Origin: Lentisphaeria bacterium UBA1829
GTDB lineage: Bacteria > Verrucomicrobiota > Lentisphaeria > Victivallales > UBA1829
DNA: 9,729 nucleotides
NCBI GenBank assembly: GCA_002338895.1
Contig: DDJH01000010.1
Coordinates: 9,605-19,333, forward strand
Direction of reading: 5' to 3'
The translations under genes were made by a program, and so were the position numbers. Shown here piece by piece: positions 1 to 7,373 of the stretch (position 1 is its first letter; each line of letters begins with the position of its first letter). The notes below the pieces were generated by a model. It saw only the letters and a list, made by a program, of their open reading frames with translations. It was not told where the DNA came from and did not search any database.

Positions 1-1690
1 CCAGCGGGTTCTCCACCCCCTCTTCGACCGCCTTCAGGAACGGCTCGAAGAACCGTTCTCCCAGCGGCGACTGCCCCAGTTTCTTTCGCATCTGTTCCAA
101 ACCGCCCTCCGCCCGCAGACGTCTCCATTCGTCCCGATGTTCGTTCCGTTTCCGTTCGGAGGGCCAGAGATCCAGTGCGGAAAACAGCGGAATGGAAGTT
201 TTTTCTTTCAGGAGAGCGACCGTCTTCTCCATATTCTGTTCCAGAGCGGAACGGGAATTTTCCTGAATCAGCAGAATGGCGGGCTGTTTTCCGGAGAGGA
301 ACCGGGCGCTTTGCAGGGCCTCCTCCTCGGCGAATTCCGGCGGAGAGACATCGAACTGACGGATATCCGGATTTCCCTTCAGAAACGGCAGAGCCGCCAG
401 AGAGAGCACGATCCCCGCTCCCCAGATTCCGAGGACGACACCCGGACGGCGTTCCGCGATCCGGGGAGCCCGGAACCGGTGTTCGATCCTCTGGCCGCCC
501 GCCAGAAACGCGGGCAGGAAAAGCAGGGTCAGCGCCAGACTCAGCAGCAGACTGCCTCCGGCGAAGAATCCGAGCTGACGGCATCCCTCCGTCCGGGAGA
601 ACAGGAACAGGGCGAATCCCGCCACCGAGGTCAGCGCGCCGAAACAGAGAGCGGGGAACAGTCTCAGCAGTCTCCGGAAGCGTCCTTTTCCGGTCATGGC
701 CGCATAGGTATGAATCCCGTAGTCGACCGCAAGGCTGACCACGATTCCGCCCATTCCCGCAATAAACAGCAGCGTTTCCCGGAAGATCAGGGTCATGCCC
801 GCCAGCACCAGGGTCGATGCCAGAATCGGGATCAGCGGAATCAGGAAACTGCGCAGATCACAGCGGTAGAAGAGCAGAAACAGGAGAGCAAACAGCACAA
901 CCGATGTAATTCCGACCGTTTTCACATCGCTTCGCAGCACGTTCTCGTTGCAGACCGCGCGCCGATGAGCGCTGATGATTTTGCATTCCACCCCTTCGGG
1001 GAGCGGATGGAGCACCGCCTCCACGGAGCGCAGCAGCTCGGCGGACGCGGCGGAATCCGCCACGGAGACCGAGGTCTGGAGCAGCATCATCGCCGCGGAT
1101 TCGTCCTGCGCCACCAGATAGGGGTATTTGAGACTGACGGACATTCCGGAGATCTCCCGGAAGCGTTCCAGATTCCGGAGCAGGTCCGCCAGTTCTCCGA
1201 ACGGATCCAGTTGCAGCATTTCGCCCCGTCCGAAAGCGGCGGGGGTCATCATCTGGCGATAGACCTTCCGGGCGGCGGTCTCGGGATCGGTGTCGGGCAC
1301 GGGGTAGATCTGCGGAATCCGTATGGCGAGCTCCCGGATCGAACCGGAGAAATCGCCGGCGATTTTGAAATCGACCGATTCGACCGCCGGAAGGTTCCGG
1401 AGCGACTCCGCCAGGCGGTCCAGACAGGGTCCGAGCCCGGACTGTGCGAACGTCTTTCCCTCCGGGAGCAGGAAGAGCAGCGCCACGGAATTGAACATTC
1501 CGCTCCGGGCAACCGCGCGGTAGGTCTGAGCGGAGACGGAGGAGTCGGGCAGCATCCGGGAGATGTCCGAGGAGAAGTGCCCGAACGCGATTGCCGCCGC
1601 GCTCAGCAGAAGCAGTCCGAGCAGGAGGAGCCGGACCGCCGCGGCATGACGGGCGGCCAGAAGAATCAGACGCGTCGGACGCGCTGTCAT
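1..1690 (-). CDS. MMPL/RND-family lipid exporter, N-terminal 563 residues (runs off left edge)
   Basis: Reading the minus strand from ATG at 1690-1688 gives 563 codons without a stop to the window edge, so the gene is open at its 3' end. Predicted layout: membrane segment at about residues 17-38; a large periplasmic domain (about 40-255); five membrane segments at about 258-278, 283-303, 307-325, 344-364 and 372-395; a seventh at about 417-436; then the start of a second periplasmic domain. This is the first half plus the start of the second half of the duplicated RND/MMPL fold. Segment 4 ends in Asp323-Tyr324-Gly325, which recalls the Asp-Tyr pair of MMPL proton relays. The family exports lipids and polyketide-like products across the inner membrane. 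The start codon overlaps the LolA-like stop (ATGA) and has no clear ribosome site of its own, so translation probably depends on reinitiation. Pairing with LolA suggests export of the cluster's lipid. The family call is firm; the substrate is unknown. Confidence 0.85.
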   Translation of the reverse strand, partial: MTARPTRLILLAARHAAAVRLLLLGLLLLSAAAIAFGHFSSDISRMLPDSSVSAQTYRAVARSGMFNSVALLFLLPEGKTFAQSGLGPCLDRLAESLRNLPAVESVDFKIAGDFSGSIRELAIRIPQIYPVPDTDPETAARKVYRQMMTPAAFGRGEMLQLDPFGELADLLRNLERFREISGMSVSLKYPYLVAQDESAAMMLLQTSVSVADSAASAELLRSVEAVLHPLPEGVECKIISAHRRAVCNENVLRSDVKTVGITSVVLFALLFLLFYRCDLRSFLIPLIPILASTLVLAGMTLIFRETLLFIAGMGGIVVSLAVDYGIHTYAAMTGKGRFRRLLRLFPALCFGALTSVAGFALFLFSRTEGCRQLGFFAGGSLLLSLALTLLFLPAFLAGGQRIEHRFRAPRIAERRPGVVLGIWGAGIVLSLAALPFLKGNPDIRQFDVSPPEFAEEEALQSARFLSGKQPAILLIQENSRSALEQNMEKTVALLKEKTSIPLFSALDLWPSERKRNEHRDEWRRLRAEGGLEQMRKKLGQSPLGERFFEPFLKAVEEGVENPL

Positions 1691-2331
1691 TTTGCTTCTG
1701 CGCGCCATGTGGAAGAGGGAATCTCCTGATTCAGACGGACATTGGAAAACCGGATCGCGGTCACATCTCCGCTTTTCTCCGTGATCCGGACCCGGGTGAT
1801 ATGCGAGAAATCCGGAGCAATTTCGAATTCCAGCTCACGAATCAGCGCGGATGCGGTGTTCTCCTTCCTCGGCACCAGACGGAGACGCCGTTCGTCGAGA
1901 GGAGTGATCTCAAACTCAGCTGCCATCGCATCAAAATCGCCGGAAAAATAGGAGGCCATCGACGAAGCAAGAATCTTCAGACCCGGATTTTTGGACACAT
2001 CCAGCGTCAGCACCGACCCAGACTCTTCATCCCACTGCGTGAGTTTTGCTCCATCGATCACGCAGGCATACCGGATCGGTTCCCGGACGCGCCAGGCCAT
2101 CCGTCCGGCCCTGTCCAGCGCCAGTTCGCCGCGAATGGTCAGTCTGTGGCGGATGGAGACGATTTCCCGCGTCTGATCAAAGTCGGCGGAAAGGGTTCGG
2201 ACCTCCTGCATTCCCGCGCGGATTTTCGCAAGGATCTCCTCTTTCTCCGCCGCGGCAAGCGGAAGAGAAAGAGAAAGCGCAAGCAGCAGGGGGAAAACGA
2301 TCAGGGCTGCGGTTCGTCGTCCGGCACGCAT
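1687..2331 (-). CDS. LolA-like outer-membrane lipoprotein/lipid carrier, periplasmic
   Basis: 214 residues. A clear signal peptide is present: basic start (MRAGRR), hydrophobic core at 8-25, likely cleavage after Ala-Ala-Ala at 26-28. The mature part fits the LolA/LolB fold: an N-terminal helix with SADFDQTR (48-55), a GELALDRAGRMAWRVREP strand pair (68-85) equivalent to the LolA 'G-x-L-x-G-x-x-W-x-x-x-P' region, and a C-terminal FSNVRLN segment (195-201). LolA-type proteins carry lipidated cargo through the periplasm; versions inside polyene clusters sit beside MMPL exporters and probably carry the cluster's lipid rather than ordinary lipoproteins. The ATG at 2331 is preferred because it opens the signal peptide and has AAGGAG ten bases upstream; longer in-frame readings upstream lie out of frame inside the radical SAM gene. 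It overlaps that gene by 31 bases, and its stop overlaps the MMPL start by 4. Confidence 0.85.
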   Translation of the reverse strand: MRAGRRTAALIVFPLLLALSLSLPLAAAEKEEILAKIRAGMQEVRTLSADFDQTREIVSIRHRLTIRGELALDRAGRMAWRVREPIRYACVIDGAKLTQWDEESGSVLTLDVSKNPGLKILASSMASYFSGDFDAMAAEFEITPLDERRLRLVPRKENTASALIRELEFEIAPDFSHITRVRITEKSGDVTAIRFSNVRLNQEIPSSTWRAEAK

Positions 2332-3758
2332 AGTTTCAGCTCTCCTTCGGCCCGGAGGGAGTTGTCGGCTCCCAGGATCCGGAATGTGATCATGTACCAG
2401 GGGGGGAATTCCGATTCGGTCCGGCAGGAGGCGGTCACCTGTTCCCCTGCCCGGATCGGCATCCGGCATTCGAAGCGGTTGATTTCCGCCAGCATGCCTT
2501 TGCGGATGGTTTCGGGAAACAGGAAGCCGTTGAGAGCGGCAACCGCCTGGGCGGCAAGTTCCGGAATGGCGGCATTGTCGAGAAAACCGTCGGCGTTGAG
2601 GAAGATGTTGTCGGGGCGGATTTCGGCCATCACGTCGCCGCCCGCGTCGGTGACGCGCAGAAGACTCGTCACCATCGCAACCGGTCTCCGGTGCGGGATG
2701 AACGGTTCCGCGTCGAGCGGCAGAGTCAGAATCTCCGACTGTTTCGACGCATTTTTCCAGCACGTCGGATCGGCGGCGAGATAATCGCCGGTCATCTGCC
2801 ATGCGGCTCCGCGGCATCCGTAGCAGTGGTCGATGGATTCGCAGGACCGGCAGGGCTCTTTGATATATGTCCGATAGTTCCGGAGACGATGCAGAATCCG
2901 GCTTCCGGCCAGGATTTCCCGGAGGGGCTTTTCCCGGATCGAACCGATGACTTCATCAAGTCCCACACACGGGGTCACATCGCCGCGGCTGTTCACGACG
3001 CAGGAGTAGCGGTGACGGAAACATTTCTGTCCGACCAGCGGAGGCTGCGGCGTCCATTCGAATCCGAATTCCCGGTCGATCTGCGCGATCTCCCGGAAGA
3101 TCTCCTCCACGCGGAGCGGATCCGGCAGCAGCGACTGATGTTCCAGCAGCCGTCCCTGCGGTGTAATACATTCAAAATACGGCTGGATTCCCTGTTCTCT
3201 CAGCCAGCGCCAGATTGTCGGAGCCTCGTCGAGATTGACCGTGGAAAGCACGGTTGCCGCGCAGAGCATGCCCTCCGCCGTCCGGAATCCGGCCTCCTGA
3301 AGCATCCGGAGCGCCTCCCGCGCTTTTTTCAGCGAATCGGGACGCCCGGTCAGACGATCATGAACTTCCGCATTGAACGAATTGAGTTTGACCACAACGC
3401 GGCAGCCCTGTTTGTAAAAGAAATCCGCCAGTTCCTCCGTCATCAGCGCGCCGTTGGTGAAGATTTCCGCGCCCATTCCCAGAGAGACGATGAAACGGAT
3501 CATCTCCCGCAGTTTCGGATACACCAGCGGTTCTCCGCCGAGAATCACGATTTTCCGGGCTCCGAGCTCCCGGGCCTGCGCGATTGCGTTCCGGATCTCA
3601 TCCGGACTCATCTCGGTGGAATAGTCCATCGATTCGTCCACCGCGTAGCAGTAGGGGCAGCGGTAGTTGCAGCGGCGGGTGAATTCGATCTCCATGGACA
3701 GGAGATGCCCCGGCTTCACGGCCTGAATTTCTTCATCGGAGTAATCGAAAAGACTCAT
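2301..3758 (-). CDS. Radical SAM/SPASM protein fused to a C-terminal hotdog (ApeP/FabZ-like dehydratase) domain
   Basis: 485 residues in two parts. Residues about 20-210 are a radical SAM barrel: Cys30, Cys34 and Cys37 form the CxxxCxxC [4Fe-4S] site, and GGEP (74-77) is the SAM-binding motif. Residues about 245-335 form a SPASM-type auxiliary cluster domain: Cys246, 253, 264, 303, 306, 312, 315 and 333, with a C-x2-C-x5-C-x2-C run at 303-315. Residues about 350-480 resemble an ApeP/FabZ-like hotdog: PHRRP at 355-359 (compare LPHRxP), then RPDNIFLNADGF (381-392), then PELAAQAVAA (399-408), where Glu400 aligns with the FabZ catalytic Glu. The canonical FabZ His, about 14 residues before this Glu, is not present (Phe386). 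The fusion suggests a radical modification coupled to acyl-ACP processing, which is inference. The start has GGAG six bases upstream and lies 12 bases after the ligase gene. The radical SAM/SPASM call is firm; the hotdog call is good; the reaction is unknown. Confidence 0.85.
   Translation of the reverse strand: MSLFDYSDEEIQAVKPGHLLSMEIEFTRRCNYRCPYCYAVDESMDYSTEMSPDEIRNAIAQARELGARKIVILGGEPLVYPKLREMIRFIVSLGMGAEIFTNGALMTEELADFFYKQGCRVVVKLNSFNAEVHDRLTGRPDSLKKAREALRMLQEAGFRTAEGMLCAATVLSTVNLDEAPTIWRWLREQGIQPYFECITPQGRLLEHQSLLPDPLRVEEIFREIAQIDREFGFEWTPQPPLVGQKCFRHRYSCVVNSRGDVTPCVGLDEVIGSIREKPLREILAGSRILHRLRNYRTYIKEPCRSCESIDHCYGCRGAAWQMTGDYLAADPTCWKNASKQSEILTLPLDAEPFIPHRRPVAMVTSLLRVTDAGGDVMAEIRPDNIFLNADGFLDNAAIPELAAQAVAALNGFLFPETIRKGMLAEINRFECRMPIRAGEQVTASCRTESEFPPWYMITFRILGADNSLRAEGELKLCVPDDEPQP
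2342..2347 (-). promoter_or_regulatory. Ribosome binding site deciding the LolA-like start
   Basis: AAGGAG on the minus strand, ten bases upstream of the ATG at 2331, lies inside the final codons of the radical SAM gene. Together with the signal peptide it fixes this start, despite the 31-base overlap with the upstream gene. Confidence 0.7.
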
Positions 3759-3770
3759 GCTTTTCTCCCA

Positions 3771-5069
3771 TCACATCCGGCCGTGTTTTCTGCGCAGATC
3801 CAGGAAGCGGATCGGTTTCCGGGAGACGGAGAAAATCTGTTTCCGCGCCTCTTCCAGCGACACTTCCCGGATCGGGATATTCAAGCGGCATCTGGCCTTC
3901 AGTCTTGCCGCGAGCGCCTCCGTGGAACTGCCCGGCTCCCGGAGCGCCACCACCACCTCCAGCCGATCGGAGAGATCCTCTCCGCTCGCCACCACATAAT
4001 ATTCCGCCACCTCCGGCGCAACGTCGAGCACCGAATTCAGCACACGCGGATACAAAGTGGTTCCGCGGCATTTGAGCATCTGCGCGCGCCGTCCGAGAAT
4101 CGGACCGAGACGGGGGGAATACCGGCCGCATGCACACGGTTCGCGCATCAGGAAACTGACATCTCCGGTCCGGAAGCGGACCAGCGGCATTCCGGTGATC
4201 CGCATCGGGGTGACGACCACTTCGCCGATCTCCCCGTCGGGCAGCGGTTTTCCCTCGTCGTCAAGGATCTCCACGATTGCCAGATCCGGGATCAGATGTC
4301 CGCCGCACGTCGCCGTGCATTCACAGAAGCTGGAGACGATCTCGGACGATGCATACGTCGAATGAACCGGCACTCCCCAGATGGCGGCAAGCTGCGCACC
4401 GAGTCCGGAAAGCCTCATCTGCTCATCGCGGACCGGTTCTCCGATGCAGATCAGACGGCGGACGCTGGAGCAGTCGGCGTTCCGCGCCTTCGCCTCCAGC
4501 CCGAGATGACGCAGAAAGGACGGCACCCCGATCACGGCGGTCGGACGCAGGCTCTTCATCACCTGCAGATGACTCTCGATACTGTTGAGACCGTTTCGGA
4601 TGGCGGCCGCTCCGAGCGCCCGCACTCCGAGATAATACGCCAGCCCCGCGACAAAGCATCGGTCCAGCGTGCAGGTCAGCAGCACGCGATCCTCCTTTGT
4701 CAACCCGGCCGCGTGGAAACAGCGCTGTTCATTGTACGCCAGGCGTTTCATATCGCTTCCGGTATAGGCGATCCGGCACGGCTCTCCGGTTGTTCCCGAA
4801 GAGAACACCACATCCTCCACCTCGCTCCAGGGAGCGGCGAGAAACGCATCCGGATCTTCCGCAAGCTCATCCTTGGTTGTGATCGGCAGTTCGCCGAGCC
4901 GGTCAATCGAAAAGCTCTCCGGATCAATCCCGGCCAGTTTTTTTCTGTACCACGGCGAACGGGCCCGGCAGTACGCCAGATGCTCCCGGAGATACCGTTC
5001 CTGCAGAGTTTTCAGCGCCTCCGGCTTCAGGAAATCATCGGCGGGATGAAAACGGAAGGAGTCGTTCAT
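3771..5069 (-). CDS. PaaK-like adenylate-forming ligase (phenylacetate-CoA ligase family)
   Basis: 432 residues, close to the usual length of phenylacetate-CoA ligase/F390 synthetase-type enzymes and shorter than typical acyl-CoA synthetases. Visible motifs: the phosphate-binding loop SSGTTGEP at 90-97, the adenine-side motif YASSE at 239-243, RTGD at 300-303 and a late basic stretch with Lys418 and Lys429 where the C-terminal catalytic lysine would lie. Cysteines 249, 251, 255, 312 and 314 and His258 could form a metal site; I recall metal sites in some PaaK-like structures but cannot confirm it here. The family turns aromatic or other carboxylic acids into acyl-AMP and then a thioester. Placed next to an ACP and ketosynthase, it most likely activates the starter acid for the ACP or CoA; the substrate cannot be read from the sequence. 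The start overlaps the acyltransferase stop (ATGA) and has a full AAGGAGG site. Confidence 0.88.
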   Translation of the reverse strand: MNDSFRFHPADDFLKPEALKTLQERYLREHLAYCRARSPWYRKKLAGIDPESFSIDRLGELPITTKDELAEDPDAFLAAPWSEVEDVVFSSGTTGEPCRIAYTGSDMKRLAYNEQRCFHAAGLTKEDRVLLTCTLDRCFVAGLAYYLGVRALGAAAIRNGLNSIESHLQVMKSLRPTAVIGVPSFLRHLGLEAKARNADCSSVRRLICIGEPVRDEQMRLSGLGAQLAAIWGVPVHSTYASSEIVSSFCECTATCGGHLIPDLAIVEILDDEGKPLPDGEIGEVVVTPMRITGMPLVRFRTGDVSFLMREPCACGRYSPRLGPILGRRAQMLKCRGTTLYPRVLNSVLDVAPEVAEYYVVASGEDLSDRLEVVVALREPGSSTEALAARLKARCRLNIPIREVSLEEARKQIFSVSRKPIRFLDLRRKHGRM

Positions 5070-5812
5070 CGTCCGCCTCCTTCCCGGTCCATCTTCAAGC
5101 TCTGCTCCAGGATACGGTTTCTCACCAGGTTTTTCAGTTGAAACGGGGGCATTTCCCGTACGATTTTCTGTTCTACACGCGGCAGTTTGCAGATCCGGAT
5201 CCGGGCGGGATGCATCCGGAAATCGCGACTGGGCGCCTGTTCGTTTCCGGAGATCACCACCGGCACCAGCTTGCAGTCCAGCTCCTTTGCGATCCGGAAG
5301 AAGGTTCCGTGAAACTGCCCCATGACGGGACTTCCGGAGCGGGTTCCTTCGGGAAAGACCATCACCGGCACGTTCCGGGCGACGAGTTCCGCAGTCCGCT
5401 CCCTCGCCTCCTCATAACTCATCGACGTGATATCCAGATACCCTCCCGCGCGGGCGAAGATTCCGAAAAAGGGCAGACGCATCGGCCAGCGGTTGACCAC
5501 CTGAGCAGGCGGACGCAGAGTCGTTGCCGCCACCAGAAAGGGATCGGAAGAGGAACGGTGATTGAAAATATAAATCCCACCCCCGGTCGGTTCTCCGGCG
5601 AGATTCCGGTAATGAATCCGCAGATACGGGAAGCAGCCGATCCGGATCACGGCCTTTCCATACCACAGAATAAAGAAACGGACCACCTCCTGCATCCGGG
5701 CGCGGCTGAAACAGTTCAGAAGCAGAAACAGCAGAAGAAAAGGAAGAGCAACGATGCAGTAAAGAACCGTCACCAGCAGGCATTGCGTATAGACGGGCAG
5801 TGAAATATCCAT
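5066..5812 (-). CDS. PlsC-type 1-acyl-glycerol-3-phosphate/lipid acyltransferase (LPLAT family)
   Basis: 248 residues from the ATG at 5812. Longer in-frame readings back to 5917 exist but would lie inside the ACP gene; the chosen start is one base after the ACP stop, follows AGGA at a five-base gap and opens directly onto a membrane segment (about 9-33). The LPLAT motifs are present: NHRSSSD (84-90; His85 and Asp90 form the HX4D pair) and FPEGTR (153-158) with the following GSP. These enzymes transfer acyl chains from ACP or CoA to a lipid acceptor on the inner face of the inner membrane. Within a polyene-like cluster, such a gene usually attaches the product to a lipid anchor; here that role is inferred from position between ACP and ligase. 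A housekeeping PlsC duty in phospholipid synthesis is possible but less likely given the operon context. Confidence 0.9.
   Translation of the reverse strand: MDISLPVYTQCLLVTVLYCIVALPFLLLFLLLNCFSRARMQEVVRFFILWYGKAVIRIGCFPYLRIHYRNLAGEPTGGGIYIFNHRSSSDPFLVAATTLRPPAQVVNRWPMRLPFFGIFARAGGYLDITSMSYEEARERTAELVARNVPVMVFPEGTRSGSPVMGQFHGTFFRIAKELDCKLVPVVISGNEQAPSRDFRMHPARIRICKLPRVEQKIVREMPPFQLKNLVRNRILEQSLKMDREGGGR
5076..5082 (-). promoter_or_regulatory. Strong ribosome binding site for the PaaK-like ligase
   Basis: AAGGAGG on the minus strand, six bases before the ligase ATG, is the best match to the consensus in the window. It lies within the last codons of the acyltransferase gene, so ligase translation combines coupling by stop/start overlap with a strong site of its own. 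Confidence 0.75.
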
Positions 5813-5813
5813 C

Positions 5814-6095
5814 TCATTCCTGCTTTGCCGGTGCATCACCTTCGCGGAGCTGAGCCTCCATTTTTTCGAAGAACCGGTAGACGTCTCCGAGTGTGACGAT
5901 TTTCCGGATCTCCTCATTCTGGCGCAGGGAGACTCCGAATTTGCGCTGAAGTCCGATCATCAGATCGACCATATCCAGACTGTCGAGCCCCAGGTCCTTG
6001 AAAATCTCTTTTTCCGGGCTCAGCTCCTCCGGCGGCACCTCGAGCATTTCCGTAAATGTATGATTCACAGCCGCAACAATCTCTTCTCGTGTCAT
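5814..6095 (-). CDS. Acyl carrier protein
   Basis: 93 residues, acidic, with the carrier signature LGLDSLDMVDLM at 35-46. Ser39 is the expected 4'-phosphopantetheine attachment site. Helix II follows the serine and runs into LQRKFGV. The C-terminal tail (about 80-93) is longer than in a typical 75-80 residue housekeeping ACP and is charged. It should hold the growing acyl chain for the adjacent ketosynthase, reductase and ligase. No phosphopantetheinyl transferase is visible in the window, so activation would come from elsewhere. The start has AAAGGA six bases upstream. It lies 42 bases after the ketosynthase stop, the widest gap between genes here, and its own stop is one base before the acyltransferase ATG. 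Confidence 0.95.
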   Translation of the reverse strand: MTREEIVAAVNHTFTEMLEVPPEELSPEKEIFKDLGLDSLDMVDLMIGLQRKFGVSLRQNEEIRKIVTLGDVYRFFEKMEAQLREGDAPAKQE

Positions 6096-6101
6096 TCTTC
6101 A

Positions 6102-6107
6102 TCCTTT
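6102..6107 (-). promoter_or_regulatory. Ribosome binding site of the ACP gene
   Basis: AAAGGA on the minus strand, six bases before the ACP ATG, lies in the 42-base spacer after the ketosynthase gene. An independent site and the widest spacer in the run would allow the ACP to be made at its own rate, as often needed for carrier proteins; the last point is inference. Confidence 0.6.
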
Positions 6108-6137
6108 CTTCCCCGACCCAACCCCTTCGCAGGCTCC

Positions 6138-7373
6138 TCAAAACGAATCGCAATACCGGGAGCAGAGTAATGTAGCATTGATTCCGCCAAAAGCAAAAGA
6201 ATTTTTCAGGAAAAACCGGATTTCGCGCGGCCGGATCCCGCGGATCAGATCCATGGCTCCGCACTCTTCTGCGGGATGCTCCAGATTCAGAGTCGGCAGC
6301 AGTTCGGACCGGGCGGCCATTTCGAGCGTTGCGATCAGTTCGATTCCGCCGGAGGCGCCCAGCGTATGACCGAGATGCCCCTTCAGACTGCTGACCGGAA
6401 CCGAATCGCCGAAGAATTTCCGGAGAGCCGCGGCCTCTTCGCGATCCCCCTGGATCGTGGAGGTTGCATGAGCGCTCACATAATCGGTGCAGGCGGGCTC
6501 CACGCCGGCGTCGCGGTAGACCAGCTCCAAACACCGGAGAATCGCGGAGGCATCCGACTGGCTCAGCGCCGATCCGGAGGCACAGGTGGCATATCCGCGG
6601 ATCTCTCCGAGGATCTCCGCCCCTCTTTTCCGGGCGTGTTCCAGACTTTCCAGCATCACGATTCCGGCCCCCTCCCCGCAGACCAGCCCCCGCCGCTCCG
6701 CGTCGAACGGACGGGACGCCTTTTCCGGATGCGCGTGATCGAATCCTCCGGACGCCTCGATCAGTTCAAAGGAAACCGGCACTTCAGGCGCCAGCTCCTC
6801 CGCTCCTCCGCAGAGGACAAGATCCTGCGTTCCCGACGCGATCAGATCGCGTCCGACCCCGATCGCCTGCAGCGCCGACGCGCACGCGGCCGACGGCGAC
6901 AGCACGCACCCCCGGATCCCGAACCAGTTCGCCACATTGAACGCCGCCGTATGCGACACACTCTTGAAAAACTGCATTGCCGAAATCTCATCCTTCCGGT
7001 TTCCCAGCAACAGATGATACGTCTCCGAAATACTTCCGGATCCCCCCATCGTCGATCCGATCACGCATCCGCACCGTCCATCCGTCAGCATGCTCTTTTC
7101 GACTCCGGCCTGTTCGACGGCGGAGCGGGCCGCAAGGGCCGCAAACACCCCCACTCTCCCCATCGACCGCCGGTACATCCGCGGAATGCTCTTCACCAGA
7201 GCCTCCTCCAGCTCCACGGGTGCCGCGAGCGGCACCGGTCCGCTATCCTTCCACTCCCGCATTTCGCGCACCCCGGACTCCCCGCTGCGCAGCCGGGCGT
7301 ACAGCTCCTCCACGGTATTTCCCAGCGGAGAGATCACGCCGGCTCCGGTAATGACCACACGCCGTCTATCCAT
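6138..7373 (-). CDS. Beta-ketoacyl-ACP synthase, FabF (KAS II) type
   Basis: 411 residues, full length for the family. The thiolase-fold condensing enzyme signature is complete: VVITGAGVISPLG at 6-18; nucleophile Cys164 in SAACASA (161-167); His302 in AHATST (301-306); Lys331 and His336 in LKGHLGHTLGASGG (330-343); C-terminal NSFAFGGINA (391-400). The nucleophile and both histidines are present, so it should decarboxylate malonyl-ACP and extend chains rather than act as a chain-length factor. Residues after the Lys (KGHLGH rather than the common KSMTGH) are unusual. It is the only ketosynthase visible, so a partner chain-length factor, if used as in aryl polyene clusters, would lie outside. 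The start codon overlaps the FAD oxidoreductase stop by 8 bases and has GGGAGG upstream. Confidence 0.93.
   Translation of the reverse strand: MDRRRVVITGAGVISPLGNTVEELYARLRSGESGVREMREWKDSGPVPLAAPVELEEALVKSIPRMYRRSMGRVGVFAALAARSAVEQAGVEKSMLTDGRCGCVIGSTMGGSGSISETYHLLLGNRKDEISAMQFFKSVSHTAAFNVANWFGIRGCVLSPSAACASALQAIGVGRDLIASGTQDLVLCGGAEELAPEVPVSFELIEASGGFDHAHPEKASRPFDAERRGLVCGEGAGIVMLESLEHARKRGAEILGEIRGYATCASGSALSQSDASAILRCLELVYRDAGVEPACTDYVSAHATSTIQGDREEAAALRKFFGDSVPVSSLKGHLGHTLGASGGIELIATLEMAARSELLPTLNLEHPAEECGAMDLIRGIRPREIRFFLKNSFAFGGINATLLCSRYCDSF

Noticed and set aside
137..1729. 530-codon plus-strand open frame at the left end
   Set aside because: The minus strand reads as an MMPL exporter with membrane segments in the expected order; the plus-strand product is a low-complexity Gln/Arg/Glu-rich shadow.
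2332..2817. Upstream in-frame extension of the LolA-like gene to 2817
   Set aside because: The extension lies out of frame inside the radical SAM-hotdog gene, is Arg/Pro-rich, and would bury the signal peptide that starts at 2331.
2691..5141. 816-codon open frame on the plus strand, opposite the ligase and radical SAM genes
   Set aside because: It is antisense to two well-recognised enzymes with intact motifs; its translation is rich in His, Arg and Gln with no recognisable domain. Long antisense frames are expected from the biased codon use here.
5813..5917. Upstream extension of the acyltransferase start into the ACP gene
   Set aside because: The ATG at 5812 follows the ACP stop by one base, has AGGA at normal spacing and begins the membrane segment; the extension is Ser/Arg-rich shadow sequence.
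6096..6137. Possible promoter or terminator in the 42-base gap between ketosynthase and ACP genes
   Set aside because: No convincing -10/-35 pair, inverted repeat or T-run is visible; it holds only the ACP ribosome site.
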